Positions 1-8,638 of a DNA stretch of 64,000 nucleotides are shown here, piece by piece (within the stretch, counting starts at the first letter, position 1; every line of letters starts with the position of its first letter). Location: assembly GCF_011440395.1 (NCBI RefSeq), contig NZ_JAAOIX010000009.1:186001-250000 (forward strand), read 5' to 3'. The notes beneath the pieces are model-generated. The model did no database searches, was not told the DNA's origin, and worked only from the letters and a program-made list of their open reading frames with translations. Origin of the DNA: Pseudomaricurvus alcaniphilus (lineage in GTDB: Bacteria; Pseudomonadota; Gammaproteobacteria; Pseudomonadales; Cellvibrionaceae). A program made the translations under genes and the position numbers.

Positions 1-1703
1 ACCACCAGCCGGTCGGCAACATCGTGATCGTGTCGCGGCCCGATTATTGGCAGTCCAGTCAACGCAACCAGCTGTTTACCTTGCTGGGGCTGTTTGTGCT
101 GTCCCTGTGCTTGTCCGCGGTGGTCTCAGCCCGCCTGCAGCGAGTGGTTACCAAACCCATCTTAAAGCTGGCCGCCACTGCCCGCCAGATTACCCTCAGT
201 CGCGACTACTCACTGCGTGCGAAGAAGCTGTCCAAAGATGAAATAGGTCATTTGGTCGAAGACTTTAACGGCATGCTGGAGCAGATCCAGCTACGCGACA
301 GCGAACTGCAGCGCTCCCGGGAACTGCTCGAGCAAAAGGTGGAGGAGCGCACCCAGGAGCTTACTGAGCTGACCCGGGAGCTGGAGCACCAGGCCTATCA
401 CGACATGCTGACCGGGCTGGCCAACCGCATCACCTTCGACAATCACCTGAGCATGGCGATCAGTGATGCCCAGCGCAGCAATAGGCGGGTTGCCACCCTG
501 TTCCTCGATCTCGATCGATTCAAGGTTATCAATGACACCCTGGGTCATCCCATCGGCGACAAACTGCTGATCGAGATCGCCCGGCGCCTGAGCTTATGCC
601 TGCGTAAAAGCGACACCCTGGCCCGGCTCGGCGGGGATGAGTTTGCGGTGCTGCTGCTGCACAGCAACCCGCGCGCGGCAGAGGAAGTCGCCCACAAAAT
701 CATCGCCAGTATCAATGAGCCCATCATTATCGACGGCTACAACCTGCACATGAGCACCAGTATCGGCATCAGCCTCTACCCGGACGACGGTGCCACCGCG
801 GCGGAAATCCTGAAGAACTCCGATACCGCCATGTACCGCTCCAAGGACAGCGGCAGGAATCGCTACACCTTTTTCACCCAGGAGATGAACACCCGCGCCA
901 CTCGCCGCCTGAACCTGGAAAACAAGCTGCGCGCCGCCATCCGCCACAACCGCCTGAGTGTCTACTATCAACCCAAGCGGGATGCCGAAACGCTGCGACT
1001 GGTGGGCGTTGAAGCGCTGGTGCGCTGGTTCGACCCAGAGGAGGACGCCATCTCGCCGAGCGAATTTATCCCGCTGGCCAACGAGTGCGGCCTGGTCTCT
1101 GCCATTGACGAGTGGGTAATGGAAACCGCCTGCCGCGAAGTACTGAGCTGGTTCCGCGGCGCTACGCCGGATATATCCCTCTCGGTCAATCTGTCTCCGG
1201 CCAATTTTATTCGCAAGGACCTGAGCCAGGTCATCGCCAATATCCTCGCCAAAACCGGGTTCAACAGCCAGCGGCTGGAGCTGGAAATCACCGAGGACCT
1301 GTTTGGCCCCAACACCGAAGACAGCTGCAGTGTACTCAAGGACATCCAGAAGCTCGGTGTGGAAATCTCTATCGATGACTTTGGTATCGCCTACTCCTCC
1401 CTCAGCCGGCTAAAACAACTGCCCCTGCACACCCTCAAGATCGACCAATCATTTATCCGCGACCTGGGCCAGGACCCGGACGATGAGATTATTGTCAAAA
1501 CCATCATCAATATGGCCCACAGCATGAACCTCAAGGTCGTGGCCGAGGGCGTGGAAACCCCGGCCCAACTCGACTTTGTCAAACGCAATGGCTGCGATAC
1601 CGTGCAGGGTTACCTGCTGGGTCGCCCCGCTCCCGGAGCGGAAATCCAGAACCTGCTGGCAGCCCGCCGACAGGTGGCGGCGGAGTTGCGCGCCCACTTC
1701 TGA
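1..1703 (+). CDS. Membrane GGDEF-EAL c-di-GMP protein (5' end outside window)
   Basis: The frame is open to the left edge, so the N-terminal part (probably a periplasmic sensor domain) is missing; the first in-window start-like codon is a GTG at 24. Counting from it, a transmembrane helix lies at about residues 15-38, a HAMP linker at about 38-92, a short coiled coil, then GGDEF at 203-207 (RLGGDEFAVLL) preceded five residues upstream by an RxxD I-site (RKSD). The EAL domain follows, with EALVRW at 330-335, ELEITED, IDDFG, LKIDQSFI and EGVET all present. Both the cyclase and phosphodiesterase signatures therefore look intact, so either or both activities are possible; the intact I-site predicts product inhibition of the cyclase. 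It probably sits in the inner membrane and makes or degrades c-di-GMP in the cytoplasm. The input signal cannot be told from this fragment. Confidence 0.93.
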   Translation, partial: HQPVGNIVIVSRPDYWQSSQRNQLFTLLGLFVLSLCLSAVVSARLQRVVTKPILKLAATARQITLSRDYSLRAKKLSKDEIGHLVEDFNGMLEQIQLRDSELQRSRELLEQKVEERTQELTELTRELEHQAYHDMLTGLANRITFDNHLSMAISDAQRSNRRVATLFLDLDRFKVINDTLGHPIGDKLLIEIARRLSLCLRKSDTLARLGGDEFAVLLLHSNPRAAEEVAHKIIASINEPIIIDGYNLHMSTSIGISLYPDDGATAAEILKNSDTAMYRSKDSGRNRYTFFTQEMNTRATRRLNLENKLRAAIRHNRLSVYYQPKRDAETLRLVGVEALVRWFDPEEDAISPSEFIPLANECGLVSAIDEWVMETACREVLSWFRGATPDISLSVNLSPANFIRKDLSQVIANILAKTGFNSQRLELEITEDLFGPNTEDSCSVLKDIQKLGVEISIDDFGIAYSSLSRLKQLPLHTLKIDQSFIRDLGQDPDDEIIVKTIINMAHSMNLKVVAEGVETPAQLDFVKRNGCDTVQGYLLGRPAPGAEIQNLLAARRQVAAELRAHF

Positions 1704-1820
1704 CCCACAGCAATAGCACCGGCTCCTGCCCCCTGCCCGGCAACCGCTTAATACAGTTGCTACCGCGCCAAATCACAGTAATATTGTGTACGACCATGGC
1801 CGAACCAGGTGGTGACACAC

Positions 1821-2777
1821 ATGGAGTTTAAAGACTATTACAAAATATTAGGGGTGGCAGCGGACGCCGACGACAAGGCGATAAAAACCGCCTACCGCAA
1901 ACTCGCGCGCCAATACCACCCGGATGTCAGTACCGAACACCAGGCGGAAGACAAATTCAAGGAAGTCACTGAAGCCTACGAGGTGCTGAAAAGTTCCGAA
2001 AAACGCGCCGAGTACGACGAACTGCGCCGCTATGGCCGCGGCGGCAAGTTCCAGCCACCACCGGGTTGGCAAGCGAATCGCGACTCGCATGCAGGCGGCT
2101 TCGGCGGCGGAGAGCACGTCTATGAAGGCGACTTTTCCGAGTTCTTCAGCTCCATATTCGGTGGCGCTGGCAACTCCGGCTTTACCCGCCAGGGCGGCAA
2201 CTTCGCCCAGCGCGGCCAGGATATCGAAACCGACCTGCCCATCTTCCTGGAGGACACCCTCAAGCCGGAAGAGCGCACCATTGAATACAATATGCCCCAT
2301 ATCGACGCTCAGGGGCGGCGAAGCAGCGTGCGCAAGACCCTGAAAGTCAAAGTTCCCCCGGGGGTCGGCGACGGCGAGCGCATCCGTTTGAAAGGCCAGG
2401 GTGGCCCCGGTTTGGGGGGCGGAGCCAGCGGTGATCTGTACCTGCGCATTCGTCTGGTGCCGCACCCGTTGTTTGATGTGGAGGGGCACAACCTGCTGGT
2501 AACCGTGCCCATCAGTCCCTGGGAGGCGGCGCTGGGAGCCAAGCTCACCGTGCCGACCCTGGAAGGGGATATTCGCCTGACTGTGCCCGCCAACAGCCAG
2601 ACTGGCCAGCGCCTGCGCGTGAAGGGCCGCGGTCTGGTTATGAAGCAGGGGCGCGGCGATCTCTACGCCGTACTAAAAGTGGTGATGCCCCCCGCTGCCG
2701 ATGACAAACAACGGCAGCACTGGCAGGCCATGGCCGCAAGCAGCGACTTTAATCCACGCGCCGAGTGGAGGAAGTAA
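1821..2777 (+). CDS. cbpA: CbpA, DnaJ-family curved-DNA-binding co-chaperone
   Basis: A 318-residue class II J-protein. The J domain is at residues 1-65 (start [12 protein letters not shown]) with the HPD tripeptide in RQYHPDVS, followed by a Gly/Phe-rich linker (about 65-120) and two C-terminal beta domains (about 130-310) without a zinc finger, as in E. coli CbpA. The ATG at 1821 is preferred over the GTG at 1809 because AGGTGG lies just upstream and the protein then begins exactly like CbpA. It should stimulate DnaK ATPase and bind curved DNA in the nucleoid. Its modulator gene cbpM follows with two bases between stop and start, so the two are almost certainly cotranscribed and translationally coupled. 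Confidence 0.95.
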   Translation: MEFKDYYKILGVAADADDKAIKTAYRKLARQYHPDVSTEHQAEDKFKEVTEAYEVLKSSEKRAEYDELRRYGRGGKFQPPPGWQANRDSHAGGFGGGEHVYEGDFSEFFSSIFGGAGNSGFTRQGGNFAQRGQDIETDLPIFLEDTLKPEERTIEYNMPHIDAQGRRSSVRKTLKVKVPPGVGDGERIRLKGQGGPGLGGGASGDLYLRIRLVPHPLFDVEGHNLLVTVPISPWEAALGAKLTVPTLEGDIRLTVPANSQTGQRLRVKGRGLVMKQGRGDLYAVLKVVMPPAADDKQRQHWQAMAASSDFNPRAEWRK

Positions 2778-2779
2778 TC

Positions 2780-3082
2780 GTGAGCAAACTCGTATATTTC
2801 AGCTTTGAACAGTTTTGTGAAACTGTCAACCTGCCCGGCGACCGGGTGCAATACATCGTCGAACTGGGCATTCTCACCCCAAAGGGCGAGCAGCCCGAAG
2901 AGTGGCAGTTTGACGCCGACATGCTCAGCACCGCGCGCCGGGCGCAGCAACTGCACCGCCAGCTGGAGGTCGACTGGCCGGGGGTCGCCCTGGCATTGCA
3001 ACTACTGGAACAGATCGACAATTTAAAGTCCGAGAACCAGCAGTTGCGCCAGCGCCTGGCCCGATTTATCGACGAGCTTTAA
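2780..3082 (+). CDS. cbpM: CbpM, chaperone modulator of CbpA
   Basis: A 100-residue protein matching CbpM along its whole length: an N-terminal MerR-like helical region (about 1-55), the LDWPG-type motif seen here as VDWPGVALAL, and a C-terminal coiled coil ending QQLRQRLARFI. CbpM binds the J domain of CbpA and blocks its co-chaperone and DNA-binding activities. I chose the GTG at 2780 over the GTG at 2765 because GGAGGAAG sits six bases upstream of 2780 and the resulting N-terminus has the usual family length. It directly follows cbpA, the normal arrangement. Confidence 0.93.
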   Translation: MSKLVYFSFEQFCETVNLPGDRVQYIVELGILTPKGEQPEEWQFDADMLSTARRAQQLHRQLEVDWPGVALALQLLEQIDNLKSENQQLRQRLARFIDEL

Positions 3083-3145
3083 ACGCGTCTTTCCTTTGCA
3101 TCTCGCGCCAATAGGCTATATAAGGTGCGGCAAAAGGAAACCATC

Positions 3146-3919
3146 ATGGCAGCAAAGAAATTTTACGTGGTCTGGGCCGGCGTCGAGCCCGGCATCTACA
3201 GCACCTGGAAAGAAGCGGAACGGCAGGTCAAGGGCTTCCCCAACGCGCGCTACAAGTCCTTCCCGACCCAGCAGCAAGCGGCCGCCGCATTCGCTGGTAA
3301 CAAACCTGCAGCCCGGTCATCAAGCGCCACCAAGGCCGCTCGAAAACCTAAGACCAGCAATGCGGTCAGCGCTAGCGAGTATTCACTCACAGCCGATATC
3401 GATATTTTCTGTGACGGCGCCTGTGACCCCAACCCCGGCCAGGCCGGTACCGGCATCGCCGTTTATCAAAAACAGCAGTTAGGGCAACTCTGGTACGGCC
3501 TCTACAACCCCGCCGGTACCAATAACACGGCGGAATTGCTGGGCTTGCATCACGCCCTGTTGCTGGCCCGGGAGCAGCTCCAGCAAGAGCTCTCGGTGAC
3601 CATTCACTGCGATTCAAAATACGCTATCGACTGCGTAACCAAGTGGGCCTACAGCTGGAAAAACAAGGGCTGGAAAAAGGCCGGTGGCGAAATCAAAAAC
3701 CTCGACATCATCAAGCTCGCCCACCAGCTCTACACGGAACTGGCCAGCGCCGCCGGTGCACAACTGCAAGTGCTGCACGTCAGGGGCCACGCCGGGGTTG
3801 AAGGCAACGAACTGGCCGATCGCATGTCGGTGGTGGCCATAGAGCGCGCAGAAACCGACTTATGCCTTTATACTGATAGCCACTCCATCCCGGAACTGTT
3901 GGCACTGAGCCGGGGTTAG
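3146..3919 (+). CDS. rnhA: Ribonuclease H with N-terminal viroplasmin domain
   Basis: A 257-residue type 1 RNase H that degrades the RNA strand of RNA-DNA hybrids. Residues 1-50 form the caulimovirus viroplasmin/hybrid-binding domain (FYVVWAGVEPGIY...TWKEAE...VKGFPNARYKSF); a Ser/Ala/Lys-rich linker (50-82) follows. The catalytic domain has the complete DEDD set: D90 (IFCDGACDPNPG), E130 (NNTAELLGL), D156 (IHCDSKYA) and D225 (NELADRMS), with the loop His at 215 (VRGHAGVEGN). The start is the ATG at 3146, with AAGGAAA 6-12 bases upstream; an in-frame GTG at 3125 lacks a ribosome site. The domain order resembles eukaryotic RNase H1 and a subset of bacterial enzymes rather than classical E. coli RnhA. 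The gene stands alone. Confidence 0.92.
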   Translation: MAAKKFYVVWAGVEPGIYSTWKEAERQVKGFPNARYKSFPTQQQAAAAFAGNKPAARSSSATKAARKPKTSNAVSASEYSLTADIDIFCDGACDPNPGQAGTGIAVYQKQQLGQLWYGLYNPAGTNNTAELLGLHHALLLAREQLQQELSVTIHCDSKYAIDCVTKWAYSWKNKGWKKAGGEIKNLDIIKLAHQLYTELASAAGAQLQVLHVRGHAGVEGNELADRMSVVAIERAETDLCLYTDSHSIPELLALSRG

Positions 3920-3996
3920 CAGTTGCACTGGCTGTATTCTTGGAAACAGACACGGTTAAGCAGGCACAATTGAGCAGAGATCGATAAAGAACAGAT

Positions 3997-4443
3997 ATGA
4001 CTGAAGAGCAGAGAAACAACCCGCTGCACGGCGTCAAACTCGAAGCCCTGCTCACCGAGTTGGTGGAGCACTACGGCTGGGAGGCGCTGGCCAGCGCCCT
4101 CAACCTCAATTGCTTCAAGAGCAACCCGAGCATCAAGTCGAGCCTGAAATTTCTGCGCAAGACCCTCTGGGCGAGGGAGAAGGTGGAGGCGTTCTACCTG
4201 TATAAATACAAGCGCTTGCCCAAGCCCGACGACACCCAGTACGCCCTGCCACCGCGGGATCGAACCGTACCCCTCGATCAAAAGCCGCGCTCGCCGGCGC
4301 CGATAACGGCAGCGCCCACCAAGCAAGACCGGGCACCTCGTACCGAAGCGCGCCGCACAACCGCGCCGGAATCCCGGCGCGACTCCGGTAAAACGGCGAC
4401 TGACGACGTGTGGAGCAAGTGGCGCAAAAAGGATTCTGATTAA
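3997..4443 (+). CDS. VF530-family (DUF2132) DNA-binding protein with basic tail
   Basis: A 148-residue protein. Residues 1-75 match the VF530/DUF2132 fold: [21 protein letters not shown], then [25 protein letters not shown]. The VF530 structure suggested nucleic-acid binding, but no cellular role is established. Residues 80-148 are a disordered, strongly basic, Pro/Arg/Lys-rich extension absent from the short family members, which would favour DNA or RNA contact. An AAAGAA ribosome site lies ahead of the ATG. It is the last gene of the + strand block and is followed by a palindromic element rather than an obvious terminator. Confidence 0.85.
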   Translation: MTEEQRNNPLHGVKLEALLTELVEHYGWEALASALNLNCFKSNPSIKSSLKFLRKTLWAREKVEAFYLYKYKRLPKPDDTQYALPPRDRTVPLDQKPRSPAPITAAPTKQDRAPRTEARRTTAPESRRDSGKTATDDVWSKWRKKDSD

Positions 4444-4601
4444 TTCAGCCGATCAGCGCTGTGAAACCCCTGCCTTCCAGCCCTGGCCGCAAACTCTTTG
4501 CGCTATCAATTTTTTCGCTGTACCTAATTACCCCTATGAATAAGCCAGCTCTCGGCGATAGCAGACATATACCTCGTAAACCTTGGGACATCAGCTTTTT
4601 T

Positions 4602-4720
4602 CCCGGCCTGGCTCCAGGGGCTTGCTTTCAAGACTCGCCGAATACCCATCCTTGGGGGCTCCACGACAGCATCCATGCTGTCGAGGGTCTTGAAAGCAAT
4701 CCCCAGGAGCCAGACCTACC
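4602..4720. repeat. Nested palindromic intergenic element, copy 1
   Basis: About 119 bp with imperfect inverted ends (CCCGGCCTGGCTCC... and ...GGAGCCAGACCTACC) whose arms share TTGCTTTCAAGAC. Inside lies an 18-base palindrome, GACAGCATCCATGCTGTC, next to a GGGGGCTCC block. Copy 2 occurs in opposite orientation at 41081-41199 with the same ends and core. No coding capacity. The remainder of the 4444-4825 interval shows nothing I can support. Confidence 0.85.
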
Positions 4721-4825
4721 ATACTGCCAGCCGGACGACGCTTGGCTTTAGTGATAATTAGGTCGCTGTAAGACTTTCCCGTCGCTAATTGATGCGCCGG
4801 CTGGTGACTGTGCGCCGGCACCTGA

Positions 4826-6415
4826 CTACTTGACCGGTTCCGCCGTTGCAGACGGCCCCTTATCCGCTGAAGGCTCTTTACTGGCTGAAGGCTCTTTACT
4901 GGCTGAAGGCTCTTTACCGGCTGAAGGCTCCTCACCCGCGGCGACCGGTTCAGGCCGGGCCTTGCGTTTGCCCTTGCGGCCGGGCTCCATGCCTTCCCCG
5001 GAGGGGTGCGCGTAGCGATCATTGAGGGATTGCACGAAGGCATCGGCCTCCGCCAGCACCTTGTTCAACTGGCGCTGTTTGCGCCGCCCCCAGCCTCTTG
5101 GGTTGGCATTGCCAACCGAGCGCCACCAGGCCTTGAGGTTGTATTTAAAGGCTCGCAGGATGGCCTGCCGCTCTTCCCCAAAGGCGCTGTCACGCTCCAA
5201 TTTGGCCAGCGTCAGCTTGCCCGCCACCCGTCGAAGCTGATGATAAATCACCACTACCAGTAATGTCAGCGCGGCCGCCACGGCAATCTGGGTGGTTGTG
5301 TTAAGGTTTGCCAGCGGCGTAAAAGTGAAGCCATCCCAATAGTCGGCGCTGACTGTATACCACCCCAGCAGGATCAGCAGCAGGCCAAACACCGCGTTGC
5401 TGAGCCAGAAGGTGGCGCGGCGCCAGTGCTTGCGCGCCGCCGCCAACAGTGGCAACTGTACTGTTTCAATATGGCGCGCTGTCTTTTCCAACACCCCCAC
5501 GATCCGATAGGCCCGCTCCACCTCCACCTGGCGAATACGCGCCTCGATGTCGGCCAGGTCTTCATCGCGGATGCGCTCCAGCCGCTTGCGCACCTGCTCG
5601 TCGACCCCTTCCAGGTTGGAGTGGCGGGCGTAGATTCGATAGAAGCGACCAGCGGTGAGGCCGTGCTGTGCCAGGGCGCGCTGCCAGGCGGCCACCACCT
5701 CCTCCGGGTTATCCTCGCGCGCGGTATTGTCGATCTGGTTCAGCACATAGAGAAATTTGGTCGCGTCGGCACGGTTGATCGTGCTGCTCACCAGGTGCGT
5801 CAAGGTGTCCGCCATCGCCCCCGGTTCGGGGTGACGGGAATCAAAAAACACCAGCACCAGGTCGGAGAGATCAATAATATGGTCGATGATCAAAAGGGTG
5901 GAATTGCGCTGCTGATCGGCATCAAAACCGGGCGAGTCGATAAATATCTTGCCCTGCAGGGCCTCCGAGCGACAGGTCTTGAGTTGCAGGTAGGAGTCCA
6001 CCCGGCGCCCCTCTCCGGTGGCAACGTTCTCAATATCGCGACTGATCTGGTAGAAGGGAAAGCGCGGGTCACTGTCCAATGCCAGTCCCGGCAGGGCACT
6101 GGAGGATTCGGCCGCGCCGTAGCAGAGCACAGTAAACTTATCGTCCACCGCCTGGTTGCCAGTGCGCTGTATTTCCTGGCCTACATACTGGTTGAGAAAG
6201 GTCGACTTGCCGGCGGAGAAGGTACCCAGCACCGAGACAACCGGCCACCAGGATACCTGGGTGGCGTAGGAGTCGTCCGCGTCGATCAAGCCCAGTGAGC
6301 GGGCAATGCGATCCAGTTTCTGAAAGCTGGTAACCACACCTGCGAGGATAGGGTTTTCCATCTGCAGGTGTTTTTCAAGCCGCTTGATACGTTCCTGTTT
6401 CGAAGATTTGGCCAT
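4826..6415 (-). CDS. Dynamin-like membrane GTPase
   Basis: A 529-residue protein with a G domain carrying G1 GTFSAGKS (64-71), G3 DSPGFD (160-165) and G4 NQID (226-229); the G1 context and T/D-rich switch resemble EHD/dynamin-type rather than Era-type GTPases. Two transmembrane helices follow (about 336-355 and 376-394), with a short loop between, so the protein is membrane anchored with the GTPase in the cytoplasm. The tail (480-529) is low complexity and built of six-residue repeats (KEPSAS type) encoded by 18-bp DNA repeats at about 4862-4930. A role in membrane remodelling or stress is plausible from the family; no partner gene is apparent. The ATG at 6415 gives the usual N-terminal helix before the G domain. 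Confidence 0.85.
   Translation of the reverse strand: MAKSSKQERIKRLEKHLQMENPILAGVVTSFQKLDRIARSLGLIDADDSYATQVSWWPVVSVLGTFSAGKSTFLNQYVGQEIQRTGNQAVDDKFTVLCYGAAESSSALPGLALDSDPRFPFYQISRDIENVATGEGRRVDSYLQLKTCRSEALQGKIFIDSPGFDADQQRNSTLLIIDHIIDLSDLVLVFFDSRHPEPGAMADTLTHLVSSTINRADATKFLYVLNQIDNTAREDNPEEVVAAWQRALAQHGLTAGRFYRIYARHSNLEGVDEQVRKRLERIRDEDLADIEARIRQVEVERAYRIVGVLEKTARHIETVQLPLLAAARKHWRRATFWLSNAVFGLLLILLGWYTVSADYWDGFTFTPLANLNTTTQIAVAAALTLLVVVIYHQLRRVAGKLTLAKLERDSAFGEERQAILRAFKYNLKAWWRSVGNANPRGWGRRKQRQLNKVLAEADAFVQSLNDRYAHPSGEGMEPGRKGKRKARPEPVAAGEEPSAGKEPSASKEPSASKEPSADKGPSATAEPVK
4862..4930. repeat. 18-bp tandem repeats in the GTPase tail
   Basis: Three to four copies of an 18-bp unit (GCTGAAGGCTCTTTACTG and close variants) inside the C-terminal coding region of the GTPase; each unit encodes six residues of the KEPSAS repeat. 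The first copies are nearly identical, so length variation by slippage is likely. Confidence 0.8.
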
Positions 6416-6481
6416 GTGCTCTGTCGCCCTGTTGGTGCGAGGATGATTTTTTGATGTTGTTCTTGTCGCGCCCTGGCGCTG

Positions 6482-6730
6482 GTGACTATGCCAGTGCAGA
6501 CGCGGCGATTAGACCTGGTGGTTTGCCGCGCATCCGGCTCGGCAGTTTTCCTGGATGGCTTGCAGGGCACCGTCGCCCACGCGCACGGCCAGCCCTTGCT
6601 GTTGAATATAAATTATGTGGCACGGGATGTCGATGCTGGCTCGAGCCGGGGGGCGTATTGGATTCGCCGCTACAGCGGCGCCCCGGCGAACTGGCGCTGC
6701 GCTGCAACTAGCGGGCGCCAGCGGGTGTAA
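6482..6730 (+). CDS. Possible small protein between two minus-strand genes (uncertain)
   Basis: An open frame of 82 codons with ATGs at 6482 and 6488. Third codon positions are GC-rich, as in neighbouring genes, and the predicted peptide is of ordinary composition (for example LDLVVCRASGSAVFLDG and PLLLNINYVARDVDAG). There is no convincing ribosome site and I do not recognise a family. It fills most of the 6416-6777 gap, which otherwise shows nothing. Chance open reading in GC-rich DNA is a real alternative. Confidence 0.25.
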   Translation: MTMPVQTRRLDLVVCRASGSAVFLDGLQGTVAHAHGQPLLLNINYVARDVDAGSSRGAYWIRRYSGAPANWRCAATSGRQRV

Positions 6731-6777
6731 AGCGCGTGGCCTGGCGCCCTGCGCCACAGACCCCGCGCATCATTGCG

Positions 6778-8094
6778 CTAGGCAGGCTTGCGGGCGGGGC
6801 GGCGACGGCGCGCCGGGCGGCTGGAATCATCGCCGGACGCCTGCCTTTGGTGTGCTTTCTGGGCGTGGGCACTGCCGCTGCCGCGAACTCCGTCGCGGTG
6901 TTGCACTTTCGGCTTTTTCGCCCTCGGCGCCCGGCTGTTCAGCCTGGACTCCTGCAGCGGGTTGACGGGTTCAAAACCGCTGACCAGCTCCCGCGGGATC
7001 AGCTGCTGGATCAGCCGCTCGATATCGAACAACTGCTTGGCTTCGTCGGCACTGACCAGCGACACCGCCTGGCCACTGGCGCCGGCACGACCGGTGCGAC
7101 CGATGCGGTGCACGTAATCTTCCGGCACATTGGGCAGGTCAAAATTGACCACCTGCGGCAACTGGTCGATATCGATACCGCGGGCAGCGATATCGGTGGC
7201 AACCAACACCCGGATCTTGTTGCTTTTAAAGTTCGCCAGCGCACTGGTGCGCGCGCCCTGGCTCTTGTTGCCGTGGATCGCCGCGGCACTGAGCCCGGCG
7301 GCGTCCAGCTGCTTGGTCAATTTGTTGGCACCGTGCTTGGTACGGCTGAATACCAGCACCTGGTGCCAGTTGTGGCTTTTAATCAACTCGATCAACAGAC
7401 CCGACTTCTGGTTTTTGTCCACCGGGCACAGCCAGTGCTTGACGGTCTCCACGGTGGTGTTGCGCGGCGCCACATCGATTTCCACCGGATTGTGCACCAG
7501 ACCTTTGGCCAGGGTCCGGATGTCGTCGGAGAAGGTGGCGGAAAACAACAGGTTTTGGCGCTTGGCGGGCAACACCTTGAGAATACGCTTGATGTCGTGA
7601 ATAAAGCCCATATCCAGCATGCGATCGGCTTCGTCCAGCACCAGTATTTCCAGGTGCTTGAATTTGACCGCGTTCTGTTGGTAGAGGTCCAGCAGGCGCC
7701 CCGGTGTTGCCACCAGCACGTCGACCCCGCGACGCAAACTCTGCATCTGCGGGTTGATACTGACACCACCATAGACCACCGCCGAGCGCAGTGGCAGGTG
7801 CTTGCCGTAGGTGGAAACACTGGCGCCCACCTGGGCGGCCAGCTCGCGAGTGGGGGTCAGCACCAGCGCGCGCACGTGGTTGGCCGGGGCTCTCTCGCCC
7901 GCCATCAAGCGGTGTAACAGTGGCAGGGTGAAGCCGGCAGTCTTGCCGGTGCCCGTCTGGGCGGCGGCCATTACGTCCTGGCCTTCAATAACGGCGGGAA
8001 TGGCCTGGGCCTGGATGGGTGAGGGAGTGTCGTAGCCCTGCTCGGCTACGGCATCCAACAGCGGGGCCGATAGGCCAAGATCAGAAAATTGCAT
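6778..8094 (-). CDS. rhlE: DEAD-box RNA helicase RhlE
   Basis: A 438-residue ATP-dependent RNA helicase. RecA-like domain 1 has the Q motif ([11 protein letters not shown]), motif [26 protein letters not shown] in [12 protein letters not shown] and SAT in FSATFS; domain 2 has [21 protein letters not shown] and [10 protein letters not shown]. The start [16 protein letters not shown] and the short basic tail (about 395-438, ending [10 protein letters not shown]) are typical of RhlE, which acts in ribosome assembly and RNA turnover. CAGG lies about eight bases ahead of the ATG. It lies about 660 bp downstream of dbpA, another helicase, in the same orientation, with two putative + strand sRNAs between them. 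Confidence 0.93.
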   Translation of the reverse strand: MQFSDLGLSAPLLDAVAEQGYDTPSPIQAQAIPAVIEGQDVMAAAQTGTGKTAGFTLPLLHRLMAGERAPANHVRALVLTPTRELAAQVGASVSTYGKHLPLRSAVVYGGVSINPQMQSLRRGVDVLVATPGRLLDLYQQNAVKFKHLEILVLDEADRMLDMGFIHDIKRILKVLPAKRQNLLFSATFSDDIRTLAKGLVHNPVEIDVAPRNTTVETVKHWLCPVDKNQKSGLLIELIKSHNWHQVLVFSRTKHGANKLTKQLDAAGLSAAAIHGNKSQGARTSALANFKSNKIRVLVATDIAARGIDIDQLPQVVNFDLPNVPEDYVHRIGRTGRAGASGQAVSLVSADEAKQLFDIERLIQQLIPRELVSGFEPVNPLQESRLNSRAPRAKKPKVQHRDGVRGSGSAHAQKAHQRQASGDDSSRPARRRRPARKPA

Positions 8095-8315
8095 GTTTTA
8101 CCTGAAAATCATTAAGAGCCAGCACAGCTGGCGGGGCGGGCAGCTTACCTTAAGCGGGCGCCAAGCTCCACCGGCAAACCGCGCAGGCGCCCCCAGAGAC
8201 CCTGGTTCTGGCGGGAGATTGCTTCGAAACAGCCTTGCGAGCTGCTTGAGAAACAGGGTTTAGGGGCCACAAGGGGCGTCAGAAAAAATAATTTGCGATC
8301 TGGTGAAATTATTTT

Positions 8316-8343
8316 TGAACTATCTGCAATTGGTCCGGTCTGA
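8316..8343 (+). promoter_or_regulatory. Sigma-E-like promoter for putative sRNA 1
   Basis: TGAACTA (8316-8322), 16 bases, then TCTGA (8339-8343, within GGTCTGA). This matches the enterobacterial RpoE pattern GGAACTT-N16-TCTGA in five of seven -35 bases, all -10 bases and exact spacing. Predicted start is about 8348-8350. Confidence 0.6.
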
Positions 8344-8348
8344 ATTAG

Positions 8349-8410
8349 TAAGATTTTTCATGGTGTCTTGCTCTCCTTACTTAGCCTCCTTTATGGAGGC
8401 TCTCTTTTTT
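8349..8410 (+). ncRNA. Putative small RNA 1 (tandem pair, copy 1)
   Basis: A roughly 62-nt unit with a sigma-E-like promoter just upstream and an intrinsic terminator at its 3' end. The 5' half (GTAAGATTTTTCATGGTG then TCTTGCTCTCCT) is shared with a second unit 290 bp downstream, whereas the intervening DNA and terminator stems differ. On the opposite strand this core would read as ribosome site plus ATG, but the two copies differ by a single T after the CAT, which shifts that frame, so the conservation is not for a peptide. The unpaired CUCUCC and CAU segments are antisense to Shine-Dalgarno and start codons, as expected for a trans-acting repressor sRNA. The transcript is inferred, not shown. 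Confidence 0.6.
8383..8410 (+). terminator. Intrinsic terminator of putative sRNA 1
   Basis: Stem AGCCTCC/GGAGGCT with loop TTTAT, followed by CTC and six T residues (8405-8410). The T run is on the + strand only, so it serves + strand transcription. Confidence 0.75.
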
Positions 8411-8461
8411 CTGGACCAGCAATTGACCGCCTCCCTGCTTCAACCCCAGCTTACCACCTCT

Positions 8462-8521
8462 TCTGACTCGATATCTTCCAGCCCGATTCCTTCTGACTTG
8501 ATCTGTCCCGGCCCGATATAT
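8462..8521. repeat. Degenerate 15/30-bp tandem repeats between the two sRNA units
   Basis: Four 15-base units alternate in two types: TCTGACTCGATATCT, TCCAGCCCGATTCCT, TCTGACTTGATCTGT, CCCGGCCCGATATAT, giving a 30-bp period. No long coding frame is convincing here. Confidence 0.6.
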
Positions 8522-8605
8522 TTCGGCCTTATCCCGCTTCGCGCGGCTCCGGCAGGCCTGAAACCCGCCTTTTGCAACCCATGTCACATTTTTTTAGCCC
8601 TGCCC

Positions 8606-8633
8606 TGAACTAATGCAAAACCGCTCGGTCCTA
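8606..8633 (+). promoter_or_regulatory. Sigma-E-like promoter for putative sRNA 2
   Basis: TGAACTA (8606-8612), 16 bases, then TCCTA (8629-8633, within GGTCCTA). The -35 element and spacing are identical to those of copy 1; the -10 is weaker. A TGCAA in the spacer is also shared between the two copies. Confidence 0.5.
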
Positions 8634-8638
8634 CTTTG

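Noticed and set aside
5426-6298. 290-codon + strand frame opposite the GTPase
   Set aside because: Antisense shadow of a GTPase with intact G motifs.
8303-8608. 101-codon + strand frame between the helicases
   Set aside because: It crosses the sRNA 1 terminator and the 15-bp repeats, has unnatural composition, and no ribosome site.
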